This document shows positions 6,195 through 13,426 of a stretch of DNA of 13,426 bases, in pieces. Within the stretch, counting starts at the first letter, position 1; every line of letters begins with the position of its first letter. The notes under the pieces were generated by a model. The model did no database searches. It was not told where the DNA came from and saw only the letters and a list, made by a program, of their open reading frames with translations. The stretch is taken from positions 1-13,426 of the forward strand of contig CALVKC010000023.1 of NCBI GenBank assembly GCA_944332505.1, written 5' to 3'. The DNA comes from an uncultured Bacilli bacterium (GTDB lineage: Bacteria > Bacillota_I > Bacilli_A > RF39 > UBA660). A program made the position numbers and the translations under genes.

Positions 6195-7565
6195 ATGGAA
6201 ATAAAATATATTATTGATAACTATAAAAAACTCATTGATAAAGAAGTAGAAGTAAGTGGTTGGATTAGAAATCATCGTCCTCAAAAAGAATTTGGCTTTA
6301 TTGATTTTTCTGATGGAACTTGTTTTAAACATTTACAAATTGTATATGATAATACATTAAAAAACTTCAATGATATTGCCAAACTATTAGTTGGCTCTAG
6401 TATTAAAGTGACTGGAACATTAGTTAAATCTAGTGGTAATCAAGAATTTGAAATTAAAGCAAATAATATTGAAATTCTTGATAAGTGTCCTGAAGATTAT
6501 CCGATTCAAGCAAAAAGACACACTAAAGAATTTTTAAGAGATAATGCTTATTTAAGACCAAGAACTAATATGTTTCAAGCAGTATTTCGTATTCGTTCTT
6601 TGGCGGCCCAAGCAATTCATAAGTATTTTGGGGAAAATGGCTATGTATATGTTAATACTCCAATTATAACTGCTAGTGATTGTGAAGGAGCAGGAGAAAT
6701 GTTTCAAGTTACAACTCTTGATTTAGAAAAAGTTGCTAAAAGTGGGAAAGTAGATTATTCTAAAGACTTTTTTGGTAAACTTACAGGTCTTACAGTATCT
6801 GGGCAACTTGAAGCTGAAACTTTTGCTTTAGCATTTTCTAAAGTTTATACTTTTGGTCCAACATTTAGAGCAGAAAATTCTAATACAAAAACTCATATGG
6901 CTGAATTTTGGATGATTGAACCGGAGATTGCATTTTGTGATATTGATGGTTTAATGAATATTGAAGAAGAAATGCTTAAATATGTTATTAAATATTGTTT
7001 AGATAATGCTCATGATGAATTAGAGTTTTTAGATAAATTTGTGGAAAATGGATTAATTAAAAAATTAGAAAAAGTAATAAATTCTAAGTTTACTAGAGTA
7101 ACTCATGAAGAAGTAATAAAAATATTAAAAGAATCTAAAGAAAAATTTGAATTTGAACCACAATATGGGGAAGATATTGCTAAAGAACATGAAAAATATA
7201 TAACTGAATATTTTGATGGACCAGTATTTATTTATAACTGGCCAAAAGATATAAAAGCCTTTTATATGAAACAAAATGATGATGGTAAAACTGTAGGAGC
7301 AGTAGATTTAGAACTTCCAGGTGTTGGTGAACTTGTGGGTGGTTCTCAAAGAGAAGAAGATTATGATAAATTAATAAATAGAATGAAAGAACTTAATATG
7401 AATCCTGAAGATATGTATTGGTATGTAAATTTAAGAAAATATGGTAGTTGCATTCATTCTGGTTTTGGTTTAGGGTTTGAAAGATTAGTTATGTATTTAA
7501 CTGGTATGGAAAATATTAGAGATGTAATTCCATATTATAGAACTCCTGGAAATTGTGAGTTTTAA
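6195..7565 (+). CDS. asnS: Asparaginyl-tRNA synthetase
   Basis: This class II synthetase charges tRNA(Asn) with asparagine in the cytoplasm. An OB-fold anticodon-binding domain covers about 15-95 (VSGWIRNHRPQKEFGFIDFSDG at its start). Then come the AsnRS hallmarks: YPIQAKRHTKEFLRD (102-116), LRPRTN (120-125), TASDCEGAGEMF (159-170), motif 2 with FGPTFRAENSNTKTHMAEF (220-238), and motif 3 with GFGLGFERLVMYLTG followed by the C-terminal PGNCEF. These and the 456-residue length separate it from AspRS, which in bacteria is near 590 residues. AAAGGA at 6184-6189 precedes the ATG by 5 bases, and the gap to hisS is 13 bases. Its presence means asparaginyl-tRNA does not depend on the amidotransferase encoded downstream. 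Confidence 0.96.
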   Translation: MEIKYIIDNYKKLIDKEVEVSGWIRNHRPQKEFGFIDFSDGTCFKHLQIVYDNTLKNFNDIAKLLVGSSIKVTGTLVKSSGNQEFEIKANNIEILDKCPEDYPIQAKRHTKEFLRDNAYLRPRTNMFQAVFRIRSLAAQAIHKYFGENGYVYVNTPIITASDCEGAGEMFQVTTLDLEKVAKSGKVDYSKDFFGKLTGLTVSGQLEAETFALAFSKVYTFGPTFRAENSNTKTHMAEFWMIEPEIAFCDIDGLMNIEEEMLKYVIKYCLDNAHDELEFLDKFVENGLIKKLEKVINSKFTRVTHEEVIKILKESKEKFEFEPQYGEDIAKEHEKYITEYFDGPVFIYNWPKDIKAFYMKQNDDGKTVGAVDLELPGVGELVGGSQREEDYDKLINRMKELNMNPEDMYWYVNLRKYGSCIHSGFGLGFERLVMYLTGMENIRDVIPYYRTPGNCEF

Positions 7566-7566
7566 A

Positions 7567-8394
7567 ATGTTGGATTTTGGTAATTATGTATTTTTAAATG
7601 GCTCTAGTTTAGTTGATGAAGCAAACAAACATTATTATGAAAGAATGCCAAGAGTCTATGGTAAAATAGGGCAAGTTGTATATGTTGATTTTGATGAACC
7701 TATTTTGATTGATCAAAATATGAGACAAATAAATGTTCCTGGAAAATTAGTATGTAATATAAATGGTAAAATATTTATTGCTAAAAGAGAAAATAGTGAT
7801 GGATATTTTATAATTAGTAATGATGGTGAAATAGGTAATAAAACTTATGATGAAATTTTTAGTCAAAATGAAAATATGATTATATTTAAAAATAGGTTTT
7901 TTGTAAATGGTCAAATTAGATATACATATACTATAGTAAATGAAAATGGTATTGTATGGGAAGATGATAGATTACCAGATGATTTATTTACCACCGGATA
8001 TTATATTTTAAAAGATAGTATTACTAGTGGTAAATTTAAGGGTATTAATTTAGAAATATTATATGATAATGCAGGTAATCCAATATATCCAACTATTAAA
8101 GGTGATGCAAAAAAATATTATGATAGTATTAGAGATTTGATTGTATTTAAAAAAAGAGAATTAAATTCTGCATCTTTTTTTGCAGAATATATAAAAAAAC
8201 AATTAGTAGATTTAGGAATAGGCACTATGGATGATAGTATGGTAGATTTGATTATTAATGCTAATTGTTATGATTTATTATTGGTGGTTTCTGTGAATAC
8301 AGGGAAAGTAGTTACCTATAAATTATCTATGCATAAAGATTTAGTTGATGAAAATAATATGTATTTAAAAAGATTAAGGAGTAATGATGAATAA
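7567..8394 (+). CDS. Hypothetical protein in tRNA-charging operon, possibly WG-repeat-like
   Basis: I do not recognise this 275-residue protein. It has no signal peptide or membrane helix, so it should be cytoplasmic. The first ~180 residues look beta-rich, with short Gly/Asn turns such as NDGEIGNKTYDEIF (85-98) and VNENGIVWED (124-133). These resemble degenerate WG-type beta-hairpin repeats, but the match is loose. The last ~95 residues look helical (for example FFAEYIKKQL) and end in charged residues. I chose the ATG at 7567, one base after the asnS stop; a GTG at 7555 would add four residues and overlap asnS by 11 bases. Its end overlaps the next gene by 8 bases. Placement between asnS and gatC suggests co-expression with tRNA charging, which is inference only. 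Confidence 0.75.
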   Translation: MLDFGNYVFLNGSSLVDEANKHYYERMPRVYGKIGQVVYVDFDEPILIDQNMRQINVPGKLVCNINGKIFIAKRENSDGYFIISNDGEIGNKTYDEIFSQNENMIIFKNRFFVNGQIRYTYTIVNENGIVWEDDRLPDDLFTTGYYILKDSITSGKFKGINLEILYDNAGNPIYPTIKGDAKKYYDSIRDLIVFKKRELNSASFFAEYIKKQLVDLGIGTMDDSMVDLIINANCYDLLLVVSVNTGKVVTYKLSMHKDLVDENNMYLKRLRSNDE

Positions 8395-8926
8395 GATTAT
8401 AGTTATTTTAGGAATGTGTGGGGCTGGTAAATCAGTTTTTTGTGATTATTTAGTAAAAAAGGGTTATAATAAGATATATTTCGGTGATGTTACTTTTGAT
8501 AAATTAAAAGAAGAAGGCTTAGAAATGACCCCTGAAAATGAAAGAATGATTAGAGAAAGACTTAGAAAAGAAGGGGGAATGGGAGTATATGCAACTTTAA
8601 ATTTACCAAAAATTAAAGAAGCAATAAAATTAGGTGATGTTTTAGTAGAAAGTCTATATTCTTGGGATGAATTAAAAATATTACAAAATGAATTTGATAA
8701 TGTAGTAACCATAGGAATAGTGGTAGATAAACAATTAAGATATGAAAGATTAGAAAAAAGAGATTATAGACCTTTTACTAAAGAACAAGCTAATGAAAGA
8801 GATATTACTGAAATTGAAAATAGCAAAAAAGCTGGACCAATAGCTTATGCTGATTATTTTATATTTAATAATGGAACAATTGAGGAATTTGAACAAAGAA
8901 TTGAAGAAATACTTAAGGTGATGTAA
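8387..8926 (+). CDS. P-loop nucleotide kinase-like protein (UPF0200 / dephospho-CoA kinase-like)
   Basis: This 179-residue protein begins with a beta strand and Walker A loop GMCGAGKS (9-16). It continues with GDVTFDKLKEEG (34-45), a PENERMIRERLRKEGG helix, a basic segment RYERLEKRDYRPF (118-130) that could act as lid or phosphate-binding arginines, and ADYFIFNNGT (155-164), a C-terminal strand typical of the dephospho-CoA kinase group. The order of GDV, R-rich helix and ADY-x-NNGT resembles UPF0200 and dephospho-CoA-kinase-like NMP kinases; substrate cannot be told from sequence. It is too short and diverged to call coaE. I chose the ATG at 8387 because AAGGAG (8376-8381) sits 5 bases upstream; an ATG at 8384 would leave only 2. 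It overlaps the preceding gene by 8 bases and touches gatC. Confidence 0.75.
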   Translation: MNKIIVILGMCGAGKSVFCDYLVKKGYNKIYFGDVTFDKLKEEGLEMTPENERMIRERLRKEGGMGVYATLNLPKIKEAIKLGDVLVESLYSWDELKILQNEFDNVVTIGIVVDKQLRYERLEKRDYRPFTKEQANERDITEIENSKKAGPIAYADYFIFNNGTIEEFEQRIEEILKVM

Positions 8927-9217
8927 ATGTTTACAAAGGAAATGGTTGATGACTATGCAGAAAAATTACTTATTGGATTAAGTGATGCTGAAAATGCATT
9001 AGTTTTAAAAGAATTTGATGTTATTGATAAATCGATGTCAATTCTTGCTAATATGAAAAATATAAGTGAGGTTGAACCAATGACTCATGCTTTAGATGAC
9101 TTTGAAATTGAATTAAGAGATGATGAAGCATCAGAATCAGTACCAATAGATGATTTACTTAGAAATTGTGATAACTATGAAGATAGAGAAGTTGTAGTTC
9201 CTAAGGTGGTGGGATAA
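8927..9217 (+). CDS. gatC: Asp/Glu-tRNA(Asn/Gln) amidotransferase subunit C
   Basis: GatC is the small belt subunit that stabilises GatA on GatB in the GatCAB transamidosome. This 96-residue protein shows the family pattern: an N-terminal two-helix segment (VDDYAEKLLIGLSDAE) and the conserved VEPMTHALDDF (about 49-59) followed by ELRDDE (61-66), the stretch that threads between GatA and GatB. Length is normal. The N-terminal helices are diverged from model sequences, so identification rests on the VEPxTH...LRxDE block and on the gatA and gatB genes directly after it. AAGGTGA (8915-8921) precedes the ATG by 5 bases. Its TAA shares one base with the gatA ATG (TAATG), so translation is coupled. 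Confidence 0.93.
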   Translation: MFTKEMVDDYAEKLLIGLSDAENALVLKEFDVIDKSMSILANMKNISEVEPMTHALDDFEIELRDDEASESVPIDDLLRNCDNYEDREVVVPKVVG

Positions 9218-10668
9218 TGACTGAACTGGGAATTGTAAAATTACATGAAATGTTAAAAAATAATGAAATTACAAGTAAAGATTTAATTAAGGAAAGTTTA
9301 GAAAAATCTCATAAATTAAATGAAAAATGTAATGCTTTTGTAACAATATTAGATGATGCAGTAGAAAGTAATATAACAGATAATTTATTATCAGGAATAC
9401 CTTATGGTATAAAAGATAATTATTCTACAAAAGATATTTTAACTACAGGTTCTAGTAATACATTAAAAGATTATATTCCATTTTTTGATGCAACCTCTGT
9501 TCTTAATTTAAAAAAGTGTGGAGCAGTTGCTGTTAATAAAACTGCAATGGATGAATTTGGTATGGGTGGAACTGGTACTACAGCTCATACTGGTATTATT
9601 AGAAATCCATGGGATATAGCAAGGTCTTGTGCTGGATCATCAAGTGGTTCTGCTGCAGCAGTTGCTTATGGTGTTTATCCTTATGCCTTAGGAAGTGATA
9701 CTGGAGATTCAATTAGAAAACCAGCAGCTTTTTGTGGAATTGTTGGATATAAACCTACTTATGGAATGATTTCGAGATATGGTTTGTTTCCTTTTGCATC
9801 AAGTTTAGATACATGTGGTGTTTTAACAAGAAGTGTTGAAGATGCGGCGATTGTTGTTGATGCAATGAAAGGTAAAGATGAAAATGATGCCACTAGTTGG
9901 GATTCTAGTAATATTTCTTTATATGAAAGTTTAGATAAAAATAGTAATTCCAAAAAACTATTTTATATTAAAGAAATTGTTAATTTAGAAAATTATCCTA
10001 AGGCAAACGATACATTGAAAAAGCATTTAAATAATTTTTATGATACAATTAATAAGCTTAAAGAAGTAGGTTATACAGTAGATGAAATAAGTATTGATAA
10101 AGAATTATTAAATGCTATACCAAGTGTTTACGTATGTTTGTCTTGTGCTGAAGCAACAAGTAATTTATCAAATCTAACAGGCATTGTTTTTGGCCCAAGG
10201 GGTAATGGTGATAATATTTATGAAATGATTACAGACCATAGAACTAAAGGTTTTTCACCATTAATAAAAAGAAGACTAGTAATTGGTTCATATATTTTAC
10301 AAAAAGAAAATCAAGAAAGATATTTTGTAAATGCTGCAAGAGCAAGAAGGTTAATAGTTGATAAAATGAAAGAATTATTTGCAATGTATGATGCATTAAT
10401 TTTACCAGTATCAACTGGACCAGCACCATTATTAGATAAAATTGGTGATGAACTAAATGAAGATGATACAGCTCTTTTAGAAGAACATTTACAAATTGGT
10501 AATTTTGGTGGATTCCCATCAATTACAATACCAAATGGTTTTATCAATAATTTGCCGGTGGGTATTAATATAACAGGAAATTGCTATGATGATGCAAATG
10601 TTTTAAATATTGCATATAAATTAGAGTCTTTAATGGATTATAAGGATATGGTGGTTAGAGATGAATAA
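9217..10668 (+). CDS. gatA: Glu-tRNA(Gln) amidotransferase subunit A
   Basis: GatA is the amidase-signature glutaminase that releases ammonia from glutamine and passes it to GatB. The 483 residues carry the Lys-Ser-Ser triad: K66 in GIKDN, S142 (the cis-serine) in AGSSSGSAAA (139-148), and nucleophile S165 in SDTGDSIRKPA (160-170). The neighbourhood NPWD (130-133), FCGIVGYKPTYG (172-183) and SRYGLFPFASSLD (186-198) is standard GatA. Two residues are unlike the commonest form: S143 where Gly is usual (GGSSGGS), and D164 where Gly is usual just before the nucleophile (TGGS). I recall similar TGDS forms in Mollicutes-type GatA, so it is probably a lineage variant and active. The gene overlaps gatC by one base and gatB by 8. 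Confidence 0.96.
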   Translation: MTELGIVKLHEMLKNNEITSKDLIKESLEKSHKLNEKCNAFVTILDDAVESNITDNLLSGIPYGIKDNYSTKDILTTGSSNTLKDYIPFFDATSVLNLKKCGAVAVNKTAMDEFGMGGTGTTAHTGIIRNPWDIARSCAGSSSGSAAAVAYGVYPYALGSDTGDSIRKPAAFCGIVGYKPTYGMISRYGLFPFASSLDTCGVLTRSVEDAAIVVDAMKGKDENDATSWDSSNISLYESLDKNSNSKKLFYIKEIVNLENYPKANDTLKKHLNNFYDTINKLKEVGYTVDEISIDKELLNAIPSVYVCLSCAEATSNLSNLTGIVFGPRGNGDNIYEMITDHRTKGFSPLIKRRLVIGSYILQKENQERYFVNAARARRLIVDKMKELFAMYDALILPVSTGPAPLLDKIGDELNEDDTALLEEHLQIGNFGGFPSITIPNGFINNLPVGINITGNCYDDANVLNIAYKLESLMDYKDMVVRDE

Positions 10669-12088
10669 GCAAAAAGCAGTTATTGGTTTGGAAATGCATT
10701 GTGAGATGACTTCTAATTCAAAAGTATTTTCTAATGCACGTAATTCTTATAATGAAATTGCTAATGATAATGTTGTGGCTATTGATATGGGATTTCCTGG
10801 AACATTGCCAACTTTGAATAAAGAATGTGTAAGAAAAGCAATTTTAATGAGTAGAGTATTAAATTGTGAAATTCCTGAATATTTTTACTTTGATCGAAAA
10901 AATTATTACTATCCGGATTTACCTAAAGGGTATCAAATTACACAAATGCATAACCCAATTGGCATTAATGGAAAAGTAATAATAGATTGTGGGGATTATG
11001 AAAAAGAAGTATTTATTCATGACATTCATTTAGAAGAAGATTCAGCATCACTTGATCATTATTCTGATGCAACTTTAATTGATTATAATCGTTCTGGTGT
11101 ACCACTTTTAGAGTTAGTTACGGAGCCATGTTTAAATTCTGCAGATGAAGCAGTAGCTTTTTTAGAAGAAATGCGAAGAATTTATCAATATTGTGATGTT
11201 TCAGAAGCAGATACTAAAAAAGGCCAAATAAGATGTGATGTAAACGTTTCAATAATGGATGAAGAAAGTAATGTATTGGGAACGAAAGTAGAAATTAAAA
11301 ATGTAAACTCTTTTGCTAATGTTAAAGAAACGATTAATTATGAAATAAAAAGACAAACTGAATTAAAAAAATTAGGTAGATATAATGAAGTTGAACAAGA
11401 AACTAGAAGATTTGATGAAGAAACTGGAACTACAATTAGAATGCGAGGAAAAGTTGATGCAATTGATTATAAATATTTTGTAGAACCTAATTTACCTAAA
11501 TATAAAATTACTCCTGAATATATTGAAAGTATTGAAAAAGATATTCCAATGTTACCAAGAGAAAGAAAGTTAAAATATACTAAAGAATATGGTTTAAGTA
11601 TGCATGATGCTAATATAATTATCAAAAATAAAGATTATGCTGATTATTTTGAAGAATGTATTAATGTTGGCATTAACCCTAAAATTTCTTCGAATTGGTT
11701 AATGACTAATATAGTATCTTATTTAAGAAGTAATGATATAAATATTAAAGAATTTTATTTAAAACCAATGTATTTAAAACAAATTATTGATAAAATTGAT
11801 GATAATACAATTTCTAGTAAACAAGCTAAAGAAATATTTAATGAAAGTATTGAAAAAAATGTTGAACCAAAATCATTAATTTCAAACAATAATCAATTAA
11901 GTGATAAAAAAGTTATTGAAGAAATAATAATAAATATTTTAAATAATAATATTAAACAAATAGAAGAATATAAAAATGGTAAAACAAATTTATTTGACTT
12001 TTTTGTAGGTCAAGTTATGAAAGAGACTAGGGGTAGAGCAAATCCTGTTATTACTAAAGAAATATTAAAAGACAAGTTAGATGGATAA
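10661..12088 (+). CDS. gatB: Glu-tRNA(Gln) amidotransferase subunit B
   Basis: GatB activates the side chain of misacylated Glu-tRNA(Gln) with ATP and transfers ammonia from GatA to it. The 475-residue protein starts with VIGLEMHCE (7-15), placing the metal-binding pair at E11 and H13. It then shows DMGFPGTLPTLN (42-53), YYYPDLPKGYQI (82-93), HLEEDS (123-128), YNRSGVPLLELVTEP (142-156) and QIRCDVNVS (189-197), all GatB signatures. The C-terminal ~145 residues, rich in Lys, Asn and Ile, are the helical YqeY-like tail that grips the tRNA, ending with FVGQVMKETRGRANP. The start lies inside the end of gatA (8-base overlap). The stop codon lies in the right arm of the terminator hairpin. With asnS present, its main substrate is expected to be tRNA(Gln). 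Confidence 0.96.
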   Translation: MNKQKAVIGLEMHCEMTSNSKVFSNARNSYNEIANDNVVAIDMGFPGTLPTLNKECVRKAILMSRVLNCEIPEYFYFDRKNYYYPDLPKGYQITQMHNPIGINGKVIIDCGDYEKEVFIHDIHLEEDSASLDHYSDATLIDYNRSGVPLLELVTEPCLNSADEAVAFLEEMRRIYQYCDVSEADTKKGQIRCDVNVSIMDEESNVLGTKVEIKNVNSFANVKETINYEIKRQTELKKLGRYNEVEQETRRFDEETGTTIRMRGKVDAIDYKYFVEPNLPKYKITPEYIESIEKDIPMLPRERKLKYTKEYGLSMHDANIIIKNKDYADYFEECINVGINPKISSNWLMTNIVSYLRSNDINIKEFYLKPMYLKQIIDKIDDNTISSKQAKEIFNESIEKNVEPKSLISNNNQLSDKKVIEEIIINILNNNIKQIEEYKNGKTNLFDFFVGQVMKETRGRANPVITKEILKDKLDG

Positions 12089-12098
12089 CTTGTTTTTT
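12067..12098 (+). terminator. Rho-independent terminator at the end of gatB
   Basis: ACAAGTTA (12072-12079) pairs perfectly with TAACTTGT (12086-12093) around the loop GATGGA, and six T residues (12093-12098) follow. The A residues to the left extend the stem into the T tract. The gatB stop TAA (12086-12088) is part of the right arm, so the operon ends exactly at its last codon. Confidence 0.8.
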
Positions 12099-12122
12099 GT
12101 TATAAAATTATCTTTTAGAGTA

Positions 12123-12152
12123 TTTACTAAAATATAGATAATGTGGTATACT
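12123..12152 (+). promoter_or_regulatory. Promoter of the two-gene membrane-protein operon
   Basis: The extended -10 TGGTATACT (12144-12152) has a near-perfect TATACT hexamer. A weak -35, TTTACT (12123-12128), lies 18 bases upstream. Transcription would begin near 12159, and AAAGGAG (12164-12170) stands 7 bases before the next ATG. Confidence 0.6.
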
Positions 12153-12177
12153 TTTAATAGAATAAAGGAGTATATAA

Positions 12178-12948
12178 ATGAAAAGTGATATTAAAAATGA
12201 AAAAGAAAATTTGTTAATAGGTTTTGTTGCATTAATATTGATTATTGCTATTTGTAGTTTTTTATATATTAATGGTTATATTAAAACTGAAAATAAAGAT
12301 AATTTAGATGTAAATACGATAATGAATTTTGAAGGTGGTACAGATTCATTAAGTTTAGAACTGCAAAATTTAATACCTTATGTTACAATAAATAATAAAG
12401 ATTATAAAACTGCTTATCAAGATAGATTAGTTACAGTAAATGAAATTAATAATGATATATTACTTACTAAAGGGGTATATAGTGTTAATGCTACTAGTAT
12501 AACATCTAATCAATTAGTTGATATAATAAGTAATATGTATGGAAATGATATATTTATTGTAAATAAAAGTTTTACAGTTAATGGTAAAAATTATTGTAAT
12601 TATGATAATGATAAATATACTTGTGAAACTTTAGATTATGATGGAATTCTTTATAAAGCAGATAGAGATATTAATAGTGTAAGTATTAATGATAATAAAA
12701 TATATTTAGAAGAAAGTATATTATTTTATAGTGAAGAAACTAATAATAATGTAACTTTATATAATGTATATGATAATGGATTATATTCTAATATAGTACT
12801 TTCTTTTACAAGTGATGATATTAAAAAAGATGGATTAGAATATGATGAATATATTAATAAACATTTAGGTAGAAGAAGAGTAGAATACCTAAGTAGTTTT
12901 GTAATAAATGGTAATAATTATAATTGGGTTAGTACGGAGGTAAAATGA
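12178..12948 (+). CDS. Hypothetical single-pass membrane protein
   Basis: I do not recognise this 256-residue protein. It has a short charged N-terminus, one membrane helix at about 11-33 (LLIGFVALILIIAICSFLYI) and then ~220 polar residues that should lie outside the cell. The outer part has two cysteines, C140 and C149 (NYC...YTC), close enough for a disulfide, and alternating beta-type stretches rich in Asn, Asp, Tyr and Ile. There is no lipobox and no enzymatic motif. A good AAAGGAG site and an extended -10 promoter lie just upstream. It ends in TGA, which overlaps the next ATG by 4 bases (ATGA), so the two genes are translationally coupled and probably work together in the envelope. Confidence 0.8.
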   Translation: MKSDIKNEKENLLIGFVALILIIAICSFLYINGYIKTENKDNLDVNTIMNFEGGTDSLSLELQNLIPYVTINNKDYKTAYQDRLVTVNEINNDILLTKGVYSVNATSITSNQLVDIISNMYGNDIFIVNKSFTVNGKNYCNYDNDKYTCETLDYDGILYKADRDINSVSINDNKIYLEESILFYSEETNNNVTLYNVYDNGLYSNIVLSFTSDDIKKDGLEYDEYINKHLGRRRVEYLSSFVINGNNYNWVSTEVK

Positions 12949-13397
12949 AGCAAAGAATATTTATAACTATTATATCTATAGTTATAGTTTTTATTGCTGC
13001 TTGTTTAGGTATTTATTATGGAACAAAAAAAGTTACTTATAAAGCAATAGTTGAAGGAATAGTAATTGAGAAAAGTGATAAAGAGTATGAACCTAGATTA
13101 ATTACTTCTTATGATGAATATGTAGATTTTTTAAGTGAATATAATATACATGAATTAGTATTTTTAACATCAAGTGATTTAGATAATAATGATTATATAA
13201 TAGATTTTATAAATTATAATGAAGATTTAAAAATAGATAGTATAGATATAGATATTACAGAAGATGGAATAAATTTAAAATATGTAGTAAATGAAGTTAT
13301 TGATGATAGTGATGAATATTTAATGTATTTTATTCCAATTGATAACGGATTATTAAATGACTTTGTTTTTAATAAAAGAGAATTTGAAGAAAAATAG
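12945..13397 (+). CDS. Hypothetical small membrane-anchored protein
   Basis: This 150-residue protein of unknown function has one N-terminal hydrophobic helix at about 4-25 (FITIISIVIVFIAACLGIYY) and an acidic outer domain of ~120 residues. Cys20 is inside the helix, but the surrounding IAACLG is not followed by the usual end of a signal peptide, so a lipoprotein is possible yet unsupported. The domain contains EPRLITSYDEYVDFL (50-64), a pattern seen in small Bacillota envelope proteins, and ends FVFNKREFEEK. GGAGG (12936-12940) precedes the ATG by 4 bases. The gene overlaps its upstream partner by 4 bases and ends in TAG, the only one in the window; a further gene begins 9 bases later. Confidence 0.8.
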   Translation: MKQRIFITIISIVIVFIAACLGIYYGTKKVTYKAIVEGIVIEKSDKEYEPRLITSYDEYVDFLSEYNIHELVFLTSSDLDNNDYIIDFINYNEDLKIDSIDIDITEDGINLKYVVNEVIDDSDEYLMYFIPIDNGLLNDFVFNKREFEEK

Positions 13398-13406
13398 GGT
13401 GATATT

Positions 13407-13426
13407 ATGTTTGGAAAAATAGTTTA
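13407..13426 (+). CDS. Start of a further gene, cut by the window edge
   Basis: An ATG at 13407 opens MFGKIV before the window ends. AGGGTGAT (13396-13403) lies at a fitting distance upstream, and the spacing of 9 bases from the previous stop suits continuation of the same operon. Six codons are too few to name a product. Confidence 0.5.

Noticed and set aside
6195..7565. Reading the second synthetase as AspRS.
   Set aside because: The DCEGAGEMF segment, the 456-residue length and the C-terminal PGNCEF are AsnRS features; bacterial AspRS is much longer.
8387..8926. Naming the P-loop gene coaE (dephospho-CoA kinase).
   Set aside because: The P-loop and ADY...NNGT strand are shared with several NMP-kinase-like families, and the middle resembles UPF0200 more than CoaE.
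1..13426. Mycoplasma-type genetic code (TGA as Trp).
   Set aside because: Trp is TGG in all proteins, no gene needs TGA read-through, and the gene at 12178-12948 ends in TGA overlapping the next ATG.
1..13426. Reverse transcriptase, template repeat, transposase, CRISPR array or tRNA gene in the window.
   Set aside because: I looked for each, mainly to support the variable-region idea, and found no matching protein motif, repeat series or cloverleaf. All open frames are accounted for by the listed genes.

Overview
The window is very AT-rich (roughly three quarters A+T in most genes) and gene-dense. All recognisable genes are on the + strand, with Shine-Dalgarno sites of the AAGGAG/GGAGG type. 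The protein set (YtrA-type GntR regulator with an ABC transporter, HisRS, AsnRS, GatCAB, and a membrane-anchored protein with fibronectin-type modules) points to a low-GC Bacillota or Mollicutes-related lineage, probably an uncultured gut-type Bacilli member. It reads the standard bacterial code: Trp is TGG throughout, and one gene ends in TGA (11 of 13 stops are TAA). That argues against a code-4 mycoplasma.

Region 1 (52-1831) is one long gene for a signal-anchored surface protein: N-terminal cap domain, two fibronectin-III-like modules, and a C-terminal WxxSR...AVRPSF domain. It ends in a rho-independent terminator. The last ~150 bases of the gene differ sharply from everything else: GC rises to about 50%, codons are C-rich, and NNY codons are dense. 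This looks like a hypervariable or recently replaced cassette. A diversity-generating-retroelement variable region is the most interesting explanation, but no reverse transcriptase or template repeat is in the window.

Region 2 (1833-4889) is a three-gene operon: an ABC ATPase, an ABC-2-type permease with a long C-terminal soluble tail, and a short YtrA-like GntR repressor. A clear promoter (TTGCAA, 17 bp, extended -10) is followed by a perfect 10+5+10 inverted repeat at the predicted start site. Autorepression of the transporter operon by its last gene is the obvious model.

Region 3 (4893-12098) is a tightly packed seven-gene operon for tRNA charging: hisS, asnS, an unknown gene, a P-loop kinase-like gene, gatC, gatA and gatB. 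Gaps are at most 13 bases and several genes overlap. Because asnS is present, GatCAB most likely serves the Glu-tRNA(Gln) to Gln-tRNA(Gln) route. There is no room for a T-box leader.

Region 4 (12123-13426) has its own promoter and encodes two small single-pass membrane proteins of unknown function, then the first codons of a further gene cut by the window edge. No RNA gene, CRISPR array, insertion sequence or gene-free stretch over 300 bases was seen.
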